Shown one piece after another: positions 33,787-45,553 of a stretch of 64,000 nt of DNA. Source of the DNA: Datisca glomerata (lineage: Eukaryota > Streptophyta > Magnoliopsida > Cucurbitales > Datiscaceae); assembly GCA_003255025.1 (NCBI GenBank), contig QANY01005277.1, forward strand, positions 815,758-879,757, in the 5' to 3' direction. How positions within the stretch are numbered: position 1 is the stretch's first letter; each line of letters starts with the position of its first letter. A model generated the notes under the pieces. That model did no database searches. It was not told the DNA's origin and saw only the letters and a program-made list of their open reading frames with translations. Both the position numbers and the translations under genes were made by a program.

Positions 33787-34440
33787 GAAGCGTGTAGCAT
33801 ACGTGTTTGAAAATAAAAAAAATGAAACGAAATTTTGACACGATTTTACCGTGTTGGGCAGGTGTTAGCGGCATTTCAATGTCAGATACGTGTCTGACAC
33901 TGACACTCTCTCCATTTGAGAGTGTCGGTGCTTCATAGCTTCCTAATTAGTGAATTTAGGATAGTAATTTAGGTCTCTCCACATATTCCTTAAGAAGAAT
34001 GATATCAAGTCATTATAACCTAAGAGTGGAGACTCAACCGGAAAAAAATGTTGTATCGTTAAAGCATAATTTATAGACATAATTTTAAGAATACGGATTA
34101 CACATTCAAGTACTTGCTCTCTTAATTCATAAAACAAAAGGCTACGTATGATTATGAGAGTTTCTCTCTCTTAAGGATAAAAGTGATGAGATAGATAATA
34201 TGTGCTGTCAATTTTTGAACGGAGTCTATCATTATAATTACAAATTCAAATCACATGCCACAATTACGATGAAGGGCTATTCGTGTCGCATAATGCAAGT
34301 TCAACGTAACTATTACCGAAAACGAGAAAGTATAAAATTATTACAGAAAATTGAGAAAATGTCACACTTTGTAACACTATTACTTGTTTGTAAAAAAAAT
34401 TATATAGGTATATGTTTGTGTGCATATATAATATATTTTA
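33787..34440. other. AT-rich noncoding with one strong hairpin
   Basis: No gene seen. At about 33899-33929 'caCTGACACTCTC' and 'GAGAGTGTCGGTG' face each other across a 7-base loop. The nearby cgtgtctgacactgac motif recalls the GTGTC-rich part of the 1.7-kb tandem unit (480-545). Confidence 0.5.
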
Positions 34441-34820
34441 GGGATAAATCTAATTTAGACTTCTAAAATTTGATCAATCGATAATGTATACTCTTAAATT
34501 ATTTTTTTAACATCAAATATCATTAAAATATGTGAATTAGTCATTTACACTCCTCTCCACTAACATCTGTTAATTAACAAATTTTTTTAATTAAATTTAA
34601 ACTTTAATTAAATATTTTAAGCACTAAAAAAACTAAAGTTATACTAAAAACCCAAAATCCCTTAATTCCCCTCCCCCTTCCCACGACACACCCTCCGCGA
34701 CAACCTCTTCCCTTTGCGACTCAACCACTCTCCCTCCGCGACTCTGTCACTCTCCCTCCGTGACTCACCCTCCTCCACCGCGACTCACTCCCTTTGCAAC
34801 CGCGACTCCTCCCTCTCTGT
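34441..34820 (+). mobile_element. One end of a third MULE (family of MULE 2)
   Basis: GGGATAAATCTAATTTAGAC… 'aaatttgatcaatcgataatgta…taacatcaaatat…gtgaattagtcatttacac' aligns with the left TIR of MULE 2 (21737-22030) in order. After it comes a degenerate 'ccctccgcgactc' repeat (34690-34810). No opposite TIR was found, so only half remains. Confidence 0.7.
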
Positions 34821-35057
34821 CATGCATGATTAAAGATATATTGAATTCATAACATCAAACAACTGGAATTTTCCTTTTTGTCTTTTCAAAAGCCAAAATT
34901 GGATTGAAGGAATTAATTTTTTAGTTTTGAAGATTAAATTGAAGGAATTTAAGATTCTTTTTCAATGTTTTCATTGCCTAAATATTAAAGATTATTTGGG
35001 CTTAGAATATTACCTGTAAATCAACATGCTGGTAATAATTATTGATTAGGATCAGAA
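34821..35057. other. AT-rich, nothing recognised
   Basis: Short noncoding gap between the MULE remnant and the pararetrovirus. Confidence 0.5.
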
Positions 35058-35295
35058 TATACCCTCTAATATCTGTAGATCCGTGCTAACTGTAGGAGCA
35101 CTTCATATATAATCGATAAGGTTGAAGGAGTACTCAATGTGTGTCTAGTAAGGATAGATGAGTATTTAATAAATAGCTAGTGGGATGTCATCCAAGTCGC
35201 GTTGTGGTTAGGTCCGCAAAGCAGGGATTGCGTAAGGGATGTTGATCCATTTAAATCGTTGACAGATGTGCTAATTGTATGTTGTCTAGCTCATT
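35058..35295 (+). repeat. Left terminal redundancy of the pararetrovirus
   Basis: 'ccctctaatatctgtagatccgt…ttgacagatgtgctaattgtatgttgt' recurs at 42082-42305 with roughly 8 per cent differences by eye. One unit is therefore ~7.02 kb in its present deleted state. Confidence 0.9.
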
Positions 35296-35363
35296 TACCC
35301 TAACTAGGTTCATATTGTTTAGCCACTCACTTACTGATTCGCTTATGAGTTACCCATCACTAT

Positions 35364-35375
35364 TGGTATCAGAGT
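35364..35375 (+). promoter_or_regulatory. Viral minus-strand primer site (tRNA-Met)
   Basis: TGGTATCAGAGT, one base from the 12-base initiator-tRNA complement. By convention this marks nucleotide 1 of a caulimovirid genome; it lies ~70 bases after the redundant segment. Confidence 0.85.
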
Positions 35376-35539
35376 AATGGATATTTTTGGACATATTAAT
35401 AATTATATTTCTTTTAAATTATCCATACATTGTCACAATAAAACATATATGAAATTAACTCTCCTTCTATCACAACCGTAGCTAATACTGTAGCTTCAAC
35501 CTTAGAAACAACTGAACTTATAGCTTATCAGGATGTAAA

Positions 35540-36130
35540 ATAAGATTTGGATAAATGGACAATACCCAAGGTTAAAACAGAGACAATTTATAAAATTGGA
35601 ACCTTTGATTTTACCAGTAGGAAAATAATTAAAACTTTTGAGCATGATATTTCTTTACAAATAATGATGATATCATTTATTTACTGACTATAAATGATAT
35701 GTATCCTTTTATGCAAAAGTATAAATATTTGCATATAGGACTTGTTCAGATAACTTTAAGCCTTTAACTTTACGTGGCCAAAACACTAGTATTCAATGCA
35801 CCCTTAGAGATGGTAGATGCCTCAACTGGAAAGCATCTCTTATAAGAGCCATTGAAACCAACATTTCACATGGACCAGTATATTTTAATATTTATCCTAA
35901 TTTGAGTGTTGCTCTCTCTGACAGTAATTTATCTAAGATCTTAGATCTTAGAGTACGTTCTCATGGTTATGAGTATTACCAGGATCTGTTCCTTTTTCTA
36001 TTCTTTTCAGGATTCATCTTAAGGTTCTTTCTACCTTAAACCCTTATACCATAAAACAAAGTGAACAAGGACACACAGCCCTTATAGATACTAACCTTTT
36101 TAGCAGCAAGTAGCTATCCCTATGATGATA
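35540..36130 (+). pseudogene. Viral movement protein (30K superfamily), broken
   Basis: Movement proteins of this family enlarge plasmodesmata for cell-to-cell spread. Readable pieces in shifting frames: FDFTSRKIIKTFEHDISLQ (35604-35660), YKYLHIGLVQ (~35730) and SHGPVYFNIYPNLSVALSD (35865-35925), the last matching the core of caulimovirid movement proteins. At least four frame changes are needed to follow it. It is the first domain after the leader, as expected. Confidence 0.7.
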
Positions 36131-36515
36131 ACTTGAGAAGAAATTACTTTTCTAGAAAAATGATAAATCTTCAATGTTGTACCTACCAGACCAATCATTA
36201 GGCAATCTGTAGAAGATGTCATTCAAACTCAAGGATGAAACATATACCTCAAATTCCGGAAACCTTTAACTAGAACCCTTTCTAGTTTTAGTTATAGAAG
36301 TATTCCTGTCTATAATGTTGACTTTTCAGAATCCTCTAGACAATCAATACTGAACCCATAGGATCTGATAAATCCTCAAGTCCTTCAGTAAAAGAAACTA
36401 CTCTGGAAGAATATATTAGGGGTATTCATATTTCTGACAATCAAATACCTCATGGTATTTATGATAACAGAAGGCCTAAAAGCCCAACGGCCAATGACAT
36501 GTACTTTAATATTTA

Positions 36516-36896
36516 ATGGATTTTTCTTCAAATAGTGATTTGAAAAAAAAGTTTAACCAAGATTTTATGCAACCTATATATCAGGAATTTAGATCATGGT
36601 ATTTTAAAAACCATACTCCACAAAAGTTACAAACCTTAAAAACCCAATATCATTATTATCTTGATAAAAATCAGTATCTCAAACCTTTCCCCAAATGGTA
36701 TTCCGAGTTTGAACCCTGGTTGTATTTACATGATAAAGACCAATTGAATGTATTAACAGGAATCCAAAGAAGTTGGAGAACCACTAGTGGTAGGACTTAT
36801 CAATCTATACTTCCTCCACCTTTATCCCTAGAGCTTGCTCCAGGTAATGATAACCTTAAACCATTATTTATCAACTCTTATGTTGAAATACCATAA
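36516..36896 (+). pseudogene. Viral polyprotein segment between movement protein and capsid
   Basis: The longest open piece of the upstream polyprotein (126 codons). It is rich in aromatic residues and Lys (FRSWYFKNHTPQKLQ, FPKWYSEFEPWLY, RSWRTTSGRTYQS). I recall this block from plant endogenous caulimovirid polyproteins, after the movement domain; its function is unknown. It ends at a stop at 36894, after which the frame shifts. Confidence 0.6.
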
Positions 36897-36899
36897 AAA

Positions 36900-38560
36900 C
36901 CCATTCAATAGAAAACCAGTAAAAGTTAAAGATATTTTACCTTTAACCAAATAGAATAACTATACCAATCTTTTCCTCCAAACCGTAGGAAATCACTTAA
37001 CCATAATAGAAAACCAGATTGAGAACATTCATGATAAATGTCAGGTTCAACCAAAACCTAAAACCCTTGATCTCCAACATGTAACTATAAAACCGCCCCT
37101 TGAAGTTACCAACTTTAAGATGAAATCTAGTAAGAAAGATGAGGATTTTATGACAATCCTCATTGATAAAATAAGAGATTTGAAGATTATTGATCATCCA
37201 GAATCATTAGGAAAAATAAATATGATGAATCAAGATCAACCTGAAGAAGAAAAAGAGAATTACTCTCTTTCCCAAATCTTAGACATCCAAAAAAACTTTG
37301 ATGATACTATCAACAGAATTTCCTATTCCCAGAAACCTACAACCCGTATGGCCCTAACAGGACGAGGTCGTCATTATTATCCTTGACCTACTTCTCAGGA
37401 TATCCTGTATGAGAAGATTTCCTTCATACCCAGAAATCTTAACACGGTAAAACTATCTGTGAATGGAACATAGATGGTAAAACAAAATACCAAATATTTG
37501 AAACCATATTGTTTGTAAATATAATGATAACACTGACCATTCAAATCTGTAGATTTTTTGTTAACGGTTTTACAGGAATTCTTAAAGGATTGTGGGATAA
37601 TTGTATCACTGAAACCCAATGATTTGAAATCTTAAATTCCTTTAAAATTAATATTGATCCCCTTACTAGGACTGAGACTAAAACCAAAGATACTTGCTAT
37701 ACCTTAGCCCAAGCCATTCTACGTCATTTTGTAGGACTAGGAATAATCAAATATAGACCGACATAGAGAACTTCTTCAGAACCTTAGATGCCCATCTTTA
37801 ACGCATTTTAGGTGGTATAAAGATGTTTTCCTAATGAAAGTCATGCAGAGATCTGACACTAACAGTGAACATTGGATGGCAAAGTTCATTGATGGATTGC
37901 CTAGCCTTTTTGTCGAAAAAGTTAGGAAGAAATTGAGGAATCGACACGATCAAATAGATATCCCTTACAATCAGTACTCTTATGATCGTCTTATTGGAAT
38001 TGTCATTGAAGAAGGATTATCCTTGTGCAATGACATGAAGTTACAATAGATGATGAAACACCAGAATCTAACTAACTGAAAAGAATTAGGAGAATTTTGT
38101 GATAAGTTACTTATACACTAAAATTCAATATCCTTCTACATCCATGACCCATAAGCCTTATCATAAATTAAGATATTCTAAGCGTTACTCGTCCAAAAAA
38201 ATACCTCATTCTAATGATCAAGATAGACCTAGAAGAAAAACCAGTAAAAGAATATATTATCCTAAAAAGATAAATCTCAGATAAAATGTTACATATGTGG
38301 AACAATAGGATATTACGCTAATAAGTGCAGATCAAAACTTAAGCAGAAATTACATAAAGTTTCTTTTGATGAAGAAGCTCAACTACAAATTCTAAATTAT
38401 CTTTCTAATGAAGATAATACTTTTAAGTCTAGTTCTGATAATGATTTAGCTGAATTATATTCCAACTCTAACTCTTCTTTTTCTGAGAATCATGAGCGTT
38501 GTTGCTCTTCCAAAACCTGTAACCTATTAACAAAAGCCGATTATTGGAAGGTTATTGTTG
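36900..38560 (+). pseudogene. Viral capsid region with degenerate zinc knuckle
   Basis: Open stretches at 37120-37386, 37834-38049 and 38099-38284 carry coat-like features: acidic and Gln-rich linker, WMAKFIDGLPSLFVEKVRKKL (a gag/coat-like helix, ~37853), then a Lys/Arg/Ser/Tyr-rich tail. The knuckle CYICGTIGYYANKC (38287-38328) has C-x2-C-x4-Y-x4-C: the zinc-binding His is Tyr, so it is probably non-functional. A Ser/Asp/Glu-rich stretch follows. Confidence 0.65.
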
Positions 38561-39019
38561 AGATTAATGATCTTGACCTTGGACAACCTAGCCTTAATGT
38601 TTTAACTGACACTCAACAATTCATGCTTAATTTAGTTGACCAGATAACAGATCCTGAGATGAAACTAAAATTTCTTGAACTTTGTTATCAGAATCATACC
38701 AAACAAGAGATTCTTCCTACCAAAAACTACAGTATGTGAGAAGTTCTAAAACGTCTACAGCATACTTCTACGATTGAAAAACTTGTTACTATTCCAGATT
38801 TAAAAATGGAAGTAGATATTTTAAAAACTGAGATAAAGCAGCTTCAAACTGCTAACCAGATTATTTTCTAAGATCTTAGTAATATTAAACAACAATTATT
38901 TTCTAAAGGAAAAACTCCTGCTGAACAACCCAAATCTTCTTCTGCCCAACCTGAAGATAACCAATATATATTTTTAATGAATAAGATTACTTTTCAGAAA
39001 TGGTATATCAGAATCACTT

Positions 39020-39390
39020 TTATTATTAATCATTGTCATTATTGACAGTGGTGCTGATATGAACTGTATTCAAGAATTATTAGTTCCTACCAATATTTCC
39101 AGATAACCACCCAATCTTTAACCAATGCTAGTTTCAACTCTATGCATATAGAGTTTAAGCTTCCTGAGGTGATTATCTGTAATCAATGTTTGCCTACCAA
39201 CTGCATTTGTTTTAATTAAAAATATGACAAAAAGCATTATCTTAGGCACTTCTTTTCTTTGTTTATTAATCCTTATAACTAGAATTGATAGTTTAGGTAT
39301 GCATATTAATATTAATAACAAAGACATAATCTTTGAATTTAAAACAACACCTTATATGAAAGAGCTTCATCAAATTAAAGATCTTGTCTA
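39020..39390 (+). pseudogene. Viral aspartic protease, broken
   Basis: IIDSGADMNCIQ (39038-39073) holds the D-S-G-A active site of retroviral-type proteases. The following β-strand region (to 39390) is frameshifted. Confidence 0.75.
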
Positions 39391-39399
39391 AAATTAAAA

Positions 39400-40200
39400 A
39401 AATAGATAAATTCTATCCAAAAAGAAATTCAATTTCTTACTATGAAACAGAGAATTAAGCAACCTTCTATATAAATAAAATTAAAACTATCTAAAAGGAC
39501 TTCCAAATATTAATTTGTAGTGATATCTCTAATACTTTTTGGGATACGAAAAAATATATTATTTCTCTTCTTTATAATCAGGATTTTGAAGAAAGAAATA
39601 TTCTGACTAAATCTAGACCTAGTCAGATGAAGAAGGAATACTTAGAAATGTGTAAAACATAAATCAAATCTCTTTTACAAAAAAAAACTTAATTAGACCT
39701 AGTCAATCCCCTTGAAATTGTACAACATTTTATGTTAACAAAAATGCAGAAATAGAAAGACTTAGACCTAGATTAGTTATTAACTATATACCTCTAAATG
39801 ATGACTTACAATGGATTATGTATCTCATACCAAATAAAAATGATCTTCTTGATAGGCTACATGATTTAGTAGTATTTTTGAAATTTGATCTTAAATGAGG
39901 ATTTTGGCAAATATAAATTTCTAAATATAATAGATATAAAACTGCATTTACGGTACCCTTTGGCCATTATGAATGGAACGTTTTACCATTTGGTGTAAAA
40001 AATTACTCACTTGAATTTTTACATTTTTTAATTAGAGTTGATTGCTCAGCTGCCAAACATATATTTAAAAAAGATGTTCAAAATCTTGTCTCTAAACAGA
40101 TATTTGCTTCATGGCAGAGCATCTTATCAGTATTTGACTTTGATATTGAATATATTAAAGGTGAACAGAACTCTTTACCAGACTTCTTAACCCGTGAATA
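39400..40200 (+). pseudogene. Viral RT/RNase H, internally deleted
   Basis: RT pieces: LRPRLVINYIPLNDD (39763-39807), FDLK…FWQI (39880-39915) and PFGHYEWNVLPFGVKN (39957-40005). The next readable block (CSAAKHIFKKDVQNLVSKQ, FASWQSILSVFDFDIEYIK, then LPDFLTRE to ~40200) is the extreme C-terminus of RNase H. The YVDD palm motif and most of RNase H are absent, implying a deletion of several hundred bases near 40010-40045. Confidence 0.8.
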
Positions 40201-40215
40201 CTTGCAGGGTTCATG

Positions 40216-40310
40216 ACAGCAGAGGTTGAGGCTGATGGCACAGAGGCCGAGACCGAGGTAGAGGCCGAGACCGAGGCAGAGGTCGAGACCGAGGCGGAGA
40301 CAATTATTAT
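40216..40310 (+). repeat. GAGACCGAGG repeat (RG/RD box)
   Basis: About seven repeats of a 12-base ggccgagaccga unit after the RNase H end. In one frame it gives RGRDRGRG…, a likely RNA-binding tail or start of the second ORF. Confidence 0.8.
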
Positions 40311-41501
40311 TCAACAGAATTTCCCAGTATTAACAGTAAACAAGAGTCTTCTGTTAGCAAAAATGCTAAATATGTCCTGATGATACCTGAACAATATATT
40401 CTTAACAGTATTACTGAATAGATTATTCTCTTCAATGAATCTGCAGATGAAAAAGGGGTGACTGATCTGTAGGAAATTAAGAGAAGATATCTCTCTACCC
40501 AGTACTTTTCCACCCATTTTGACCAGTATCAATATATATACGAAGCAATCGTTATTGAAAGACTAGCCATGAAAATCTAAGCATACTCTCCATGATCCAT
40601 CCAGAAATAATAGCCCGATTACATTCAGTAAGGCTATTATCCACAACATTATACTCATTAACCAATGGGCATCCATGCACATACAACCAGAAGTCTTGAC
40701 ATCAGTAATAAGGAAACAAAATATAGTTATTGAGATTACATTGATTCATTTATCTATATATTTTACTATCACAATCCAGTCCATAATCATACATGGTTTA
40801 TCCATATTTGTCCTGAGGTTTTTAAAAATGAATTACCAAATTGGTTCCTCATATGGTGGGATAAATTCGATATTACCTTGGACACTTTACCAAAATTAGT
40901 CCAAACAGTATTTAAAGATTGGCAGGCCACCTATTCCTTATTACCAGTCAATAAAGACATTTCTATGTCTAAATCCATAGTCCATTTTATTATCCGATTT
41001 AGCATCCCCTGGATATGGAAATGGGACGTGCAATGTGATTATCAGAATAAAATCTCTCTCTTAAAGTGAGTATTTTATACCAAGTGGTGGGATAAAAGGA
41101 TGAAACCAAATTTACCAGATATTATTAAAATCATCAAAACTCATACTCAGGCTTGTTTCGATGTCATACCGAAGGCTCTCCCAGCTCCAACATCAAATCC
41201 ATTTATTCTGGCCCAAATAGAATTTAAGAACATATTTCCTGAATTAACAGAAAATGAATTAATCATCAAAACCATTGACTTCATGAAAGAACAATTTCTC
41301 CAGTCCATCTCCCAAGACAATACTTCTATGAAGTCTGTTAGCAGCAAAACTGAATCTGATCAAGATGAAAATGAATTCAATGTCTTAATTGGAGAAAGCC
41401 AAGAACCATCTGATCCCACTATTGTAAACTTTTGGGATTCTCTCACCAATATGATCTCTAAAAAAATGGATAACGACAAGAAGGGAAAAGGCAAGGCTTA
41501 A
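40310..41501 (+). pseudogene. Viral second ORF, unknown function, broken
   Basis: Coding-like but frameshifted from the RG box onward: FDQYQYIYEAI (~40517), then stretches with W/Y/F-rich content (40850-41040), then an intact 133-codon end at 41100-41501 with acidic/Ser-rich centre (SKTESDQDENEFNVL) and KKGKGKA at the C-terminus. I recognise this as the extra ORF after RNase H in some endogenous caulimovirids; no function is known to me. Confidence 0.6.
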
Positions 41502-41715
41502 TTCTTGTCTCCCACTTATGAACAGAAAAACAGTGTCGGCAGATACCGACAATAAACTTTCAAAAAAGCATATGCCCACTATCTTCAACAAGAAAAGTCA
41601 GCACCATAGGACAAATCTACTTTGAATAAAGTAGATCCCCACTACTAGTAAATATAAGAATATAATGACGAACGACTCCACCAATCAAGGACACACAATG
41701 TTATTTTTCTCTTAA

Positions 41716-41723
41716 TATATAAA
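41716..41723 (+). promoter_or_regulatory. TATA box of viral pregenomic RNA promoter
   Basis: TATATAAAGGAAGCC closely resembles the CaMV 35S TATA context (TATATAAGGAAG). It lies after the last ORF and 360 bases before the redundant leader; transcription would begin ~30 bases downstream, before a (TC)n tract at 41778-41832. Confidence 0.8.
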
Positions 41724-42081
41724 GGAAGCCTCAGCCTTTGTTGAGGACATCCAAGTTTTCTCAAGAATTAGCATATACTCTGTCTCTCTCTCTCTCATAC
41801 TCTCTCTCTGATACTTTATCCCTCTCTCATATGTACTACTCTCTCTTCTTTACACTACTCCTACCGCTAAATATAATATTTTGAAGATTTAAAGTTATTT
41901 CTTCTGTAAGTTTTCCATATTACTTCTAATTTGAATTTGCATATTGTATGATAGTCTGAATTTTAGAACTGTTATTATTCTACCTTTGCTCTGCATTGGT
42001 CGAAAGGCCACCTCTACCAACAAAGCAGTAAGTTTATGAGACCATGTAGGTAGTAATTTAAAATTAATATAAATATTAATA

Positions 42082-42305
42082 AGCCCTCTAATATCTGTAG
42101 ATCCGTGCTAACTGTACGAGCACTTCATATGTAATCAATAAGGTTGAAGGAGTACTCAATGTGTGTCTAGTAAGGATAGAGGAGTATTTAATATATAGTT
42201 AGTGAGACGTCATCCCGGCGTTGTAGTTAGGTCCACAAATCATGAATTGCGTAAGGATCGTTGATCCATTTAAATCGTTGACAGACGTGTTAACTGTATG
42301 TTGTT
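42082..42305 (+). repeat. Right terminal redundancy of the pararetrovirus
   Basis: Matches 35058-35295. Homology ends at 42305 and the flank is (TA)n-rich (tatatatatact), a kind of site where these viruses often sit. Confidence 0.9.
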
Positions 42306-44940
42306 ATATATATACTCAATCTTTGTACTGGTATTTTATATATAAATATCTACCTATCTGATTATAATAAAATTATACATAATGAATATTTTATTATTTA
42401 ATATCATTATATTTTTCATATAAAATATGCTTTCCACGGGTAATTTCATATAATATTTATTGGCAATATAATTACAATAATATTAGATAATATAATATAT
42501 TATAATAATATGTTGTATTAAACTATTATTGTAATTTTATGTATTTATAGTATACGAATATTATTTTGTATGAATTATTTATTGTATTTTAAAATACTAT
42601 ATAATGATTTTCTTGGATAAAAAACTAAGAACTAAGTTTAATATAACATTCTCGCAATGTGGTAATTATATATTATTTTTATTTTAAAGAGCAATGATAT
42701 TATCGCTATTTGCAGTGACATTATGACTGTGGTAATGTTTAAAATTGGACTTATCATATAAGGAATGGCTCAATTAAAGAACTAGTTCATTATAAGAAAA
42801 TAAAGAAGAGAATGACCCAAAAAGTTATAAATTACATAAATGATTGAATTTTGTAGTGACCCATCATTAAAAGCTAAAAATAGTGAACTGTCAAAAATAC
42901 TCTCACTAACAAAAGGAATATCTCTCCCCCTCAGGTAGCATTTTTGCGCAAATGCAAAAGGAAAGAAAATTCCTAGCCTCAAGCTCTCTCATGCGACGAA
43001 TCAACAAAACCCTTCGAAACGACATGTTCACTGCAAAAGCTAAGAGAAAATCATCGTAATATATACGAGATTCATAAAATACAAAGAATCGTGAAGGTCA
43101 AAACTAGAGGTAAGTTTTTTATGCTTGCGATTTTGATTTAATCGAAAGTTCATACTTGATTTTTTTCAGATTTGTGATTGTTATTTTTTTGAGTTTATTT
43201 GAGTTTTTCTTTCATGAAATTTACTTAATATACATATTTTACGAGTTAACAGTTTTCCCTCTGTTTTGTTATGTTTTCTGGAGGTAAACCAGTGTATTTT
43301 CTATATTATGCAGATTTCTCATACTTAAGATGTGTTATGTGGTATATTATTCTATACTCTAAGTACATAATTATATGCTCTATATAACTACATACTATTT
43401 TGTATGTTATCGTAACAGATTGATTGTTATTGTCATTTTTTTGTTCTAAAATACAATATGGTTAATAATCCATAGTTCATCTTTATGATGAGGTAGATGA
43501 AAGGAGAAATTGCATTAACTATAAATTGAAGTTATTGACGGTTGTAAGATGCATCACATTATGTGTTTTTAAGTAGACATGACAATATTTGTGGCCAAGT
43601 TTATCATGTCAATGAGAATGTACAGCGCCAAGATTATTAACAATGTTAAAACTTTCAATAATATATATTTATATACGCATGGCATAATACTGTTTATGTG
43701 TAGAAATCATGATTGAAGTATCATAAAGATCACATATTCTAAAATATAAAGTTTTATATCCATCATTATCAAGTTAGTATAAGTTCTTAAATCATTTCAA
43801 TCCATCATTTAATGATAAAATGATGTCATTCATTCAAAATTATATATAGTATATGTTTATGTACTTGTAGTATATAATTATTTACCCAACACTTATTTAT
43901 GGAACAGTATACACATCATCATAAAATCAGTGTTATGATAAAAGAATATCATTCATTACAAAATTTATATATATCATCAGAAGTTAACTATCCATCATTA
44001 TATCAACAATATCCATCATAATTGTCATAGAAACTGAGTACATAAATATATACTATCAGTAGATAGTAATGTACTATGACTACATAGTTATATAAAAAAT
44101 AGTTACATGATGTATATATAATATACTATGAGTAGATAAATATATACTATATGTATGCATATATAATTACAATCTACAATTATATGCATATAGTTATATA
44201 ATATATGACATTAATTTCAAAAATCTACAGAAAATAATATACACACAAAATCTGCAGAAAACGAAAAAAAATTATATTCTTATCAATGTCTATAATCGAA
44301 AATTGCATAAAACATAAATGGTGCTTAAAATTTCTAAAATCTAAAATCTGGTATGACATGCAAACTCATACTCTTGAACAATTTTATAACAATGTCGTAA
44401 AGAAGAAACCCAAATCAAATAATTTTGACCGCGAAACGAAATCAAAATCAACCAAAAAATACCCTACTATTTATGTTACAAATATGAAGGAATAAATTAA
44501 TTGAAGAAGATTATCAAAATTTGAAATCAAGAAACTTAAAATCAGAGGCCCGAAAAGGAAAGAAGAGGAAAGAGAAAACCTACAACAAGAAATAAGTTAT
44601 AATAAGGGCATAACAGTAAAATAATATTTAAAATCTTAACCACATAATATATCTTTCCTTATTTTCGGTAATATCTGTAAAATAAAAAAAGGTACATTAA
44701 CCAAAACTAAAACATAAAACTAACTTAAATACCTAATTCACCCAAAAAGAAATTATTTGCAACCCTTAAATTGTTTTTATAAAATACTACCAATTTAATT
44801 AGTTTTACTATTTCCTAATTCCTTGGATGAAATTACTATAAAGCCTAGGCTTAGAGAAGATAAAGCAAAGGAAATTTCTAAGGCGTTCAATAAATCATGA
44901 TCTCACTTTTTATAGTTTTACATTGATTTAGAACAATTTC
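42306..44940. other. Very AT-rich, nothing recognised
   Basis: Long AT stretch with loosely repeated 'agtacataa…atatactatgagtagata' phrases (43340-43400, 44030-44200). The frame at 44286-44495 (Lys-rich) has no family features. No TIR or LTR pair was found. Confidence 0.55.
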
Positions 44941-44954
44941 ATTAAATCATATTC

Positions 44955-45065
44955 CCAGGGTGCAAGAGCTGCTCATGAGCTGGTTAGGCGTGCTATTCTC
45001 CTTGTTGTCTTTTATTTGGTCGGGTCATTGTCCTATTTTCATTTCCTTTAAAAAAAAAGAAGGAA
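44955..45065 (+). mobile_element. Possible 3' tail of a plus-strand LINE
   Basis: QGARAAHELVRRA followed by a stop and an A-rich end (tcctttaaaaaaaagaag) recalls the end of LINE RNase H domains ('RGAN.AAHELA..'). It is only ~110 bases, so tentative. Confidence 0.3.
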
Positions 45066-45553
45066 ATTTTCATTAATAGTATCATAAAATTAAAAAAAAA
45101 ATTAAAATTCGTTCCATAATACTTATTTATAACGAAAAAAAATCTTATTCTTCATTACCTATACATAATACTTCTCAAAACTATTTTTCTTTTCAACGTG
45201 AAACTTTTTATTACCAAAATTTTGAGATGCATTCGACGAGCTTTTCTAATAAAATTGATTTTTTGATAAGGTGGACTAACCCAAAAGGAAAAAAAAAACA
45301 TCACATACAATCATGTGATTCTAATAAAAATAGTTTATTTTGAAAAATAAAACATAAACAAGCAGCTTTACAAAATAAAATTAATTACAGATTAATATTT
45401 TTATCTCCAAGTAAAATTCAACTTACAAACGCCAAAAAAAAAATTTAACGACCTTTACGAGAACATAGAATCTCACATGGTTCTAAAGAGGTGTGTAAGT
45501 TATGTTGAAAAAAGAAATAAACATGAGTATACAGTATAAATGGCGTTGGAAAA

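Larger units (their letters stand above)
35058..42305 (+). mobile_element. Endogenous pararetrovirus (Caulimoviridae, florendovirus/petuvirus-like), defective
   Basis: A 7.25-kb integrated viral genome. It begins and ends with the same ~235-bp leader sequence (35058-35295 and 42082-42305), a terminal redundancy expected when a circular or concatemeric genome integrates. In order: tRNA-Met primer site, movement protein, capsid with zinc knuckle, aspartic protease, RT, RNase H, an RG-rich joint, a second ORF, then a TATA box and poly-CT leader. There is no integrase and no LTR with TG…CA ends, which separates it from gypsy elements. Domain order and the extra downstream ORF fit florendoviruses. 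Many stops plus a deletion in RT/RNase H make it inactive. Confidence 0.85.

Noticed and set aside
35058..42305. Interpreting the direct repeats as LTRs of a gypsy element
   Set aside because: The repeats lack TG…CA ends and a target duplication, the primer site is ~70 bases inside and not at the repeat edge, and movement and capsid-like parts are present without integrase.
44286..44495. 69-codon Lys-rich frame
   Set aside because: Composition follows the AT-rich DNA; no motif or neighbour supports a gene.
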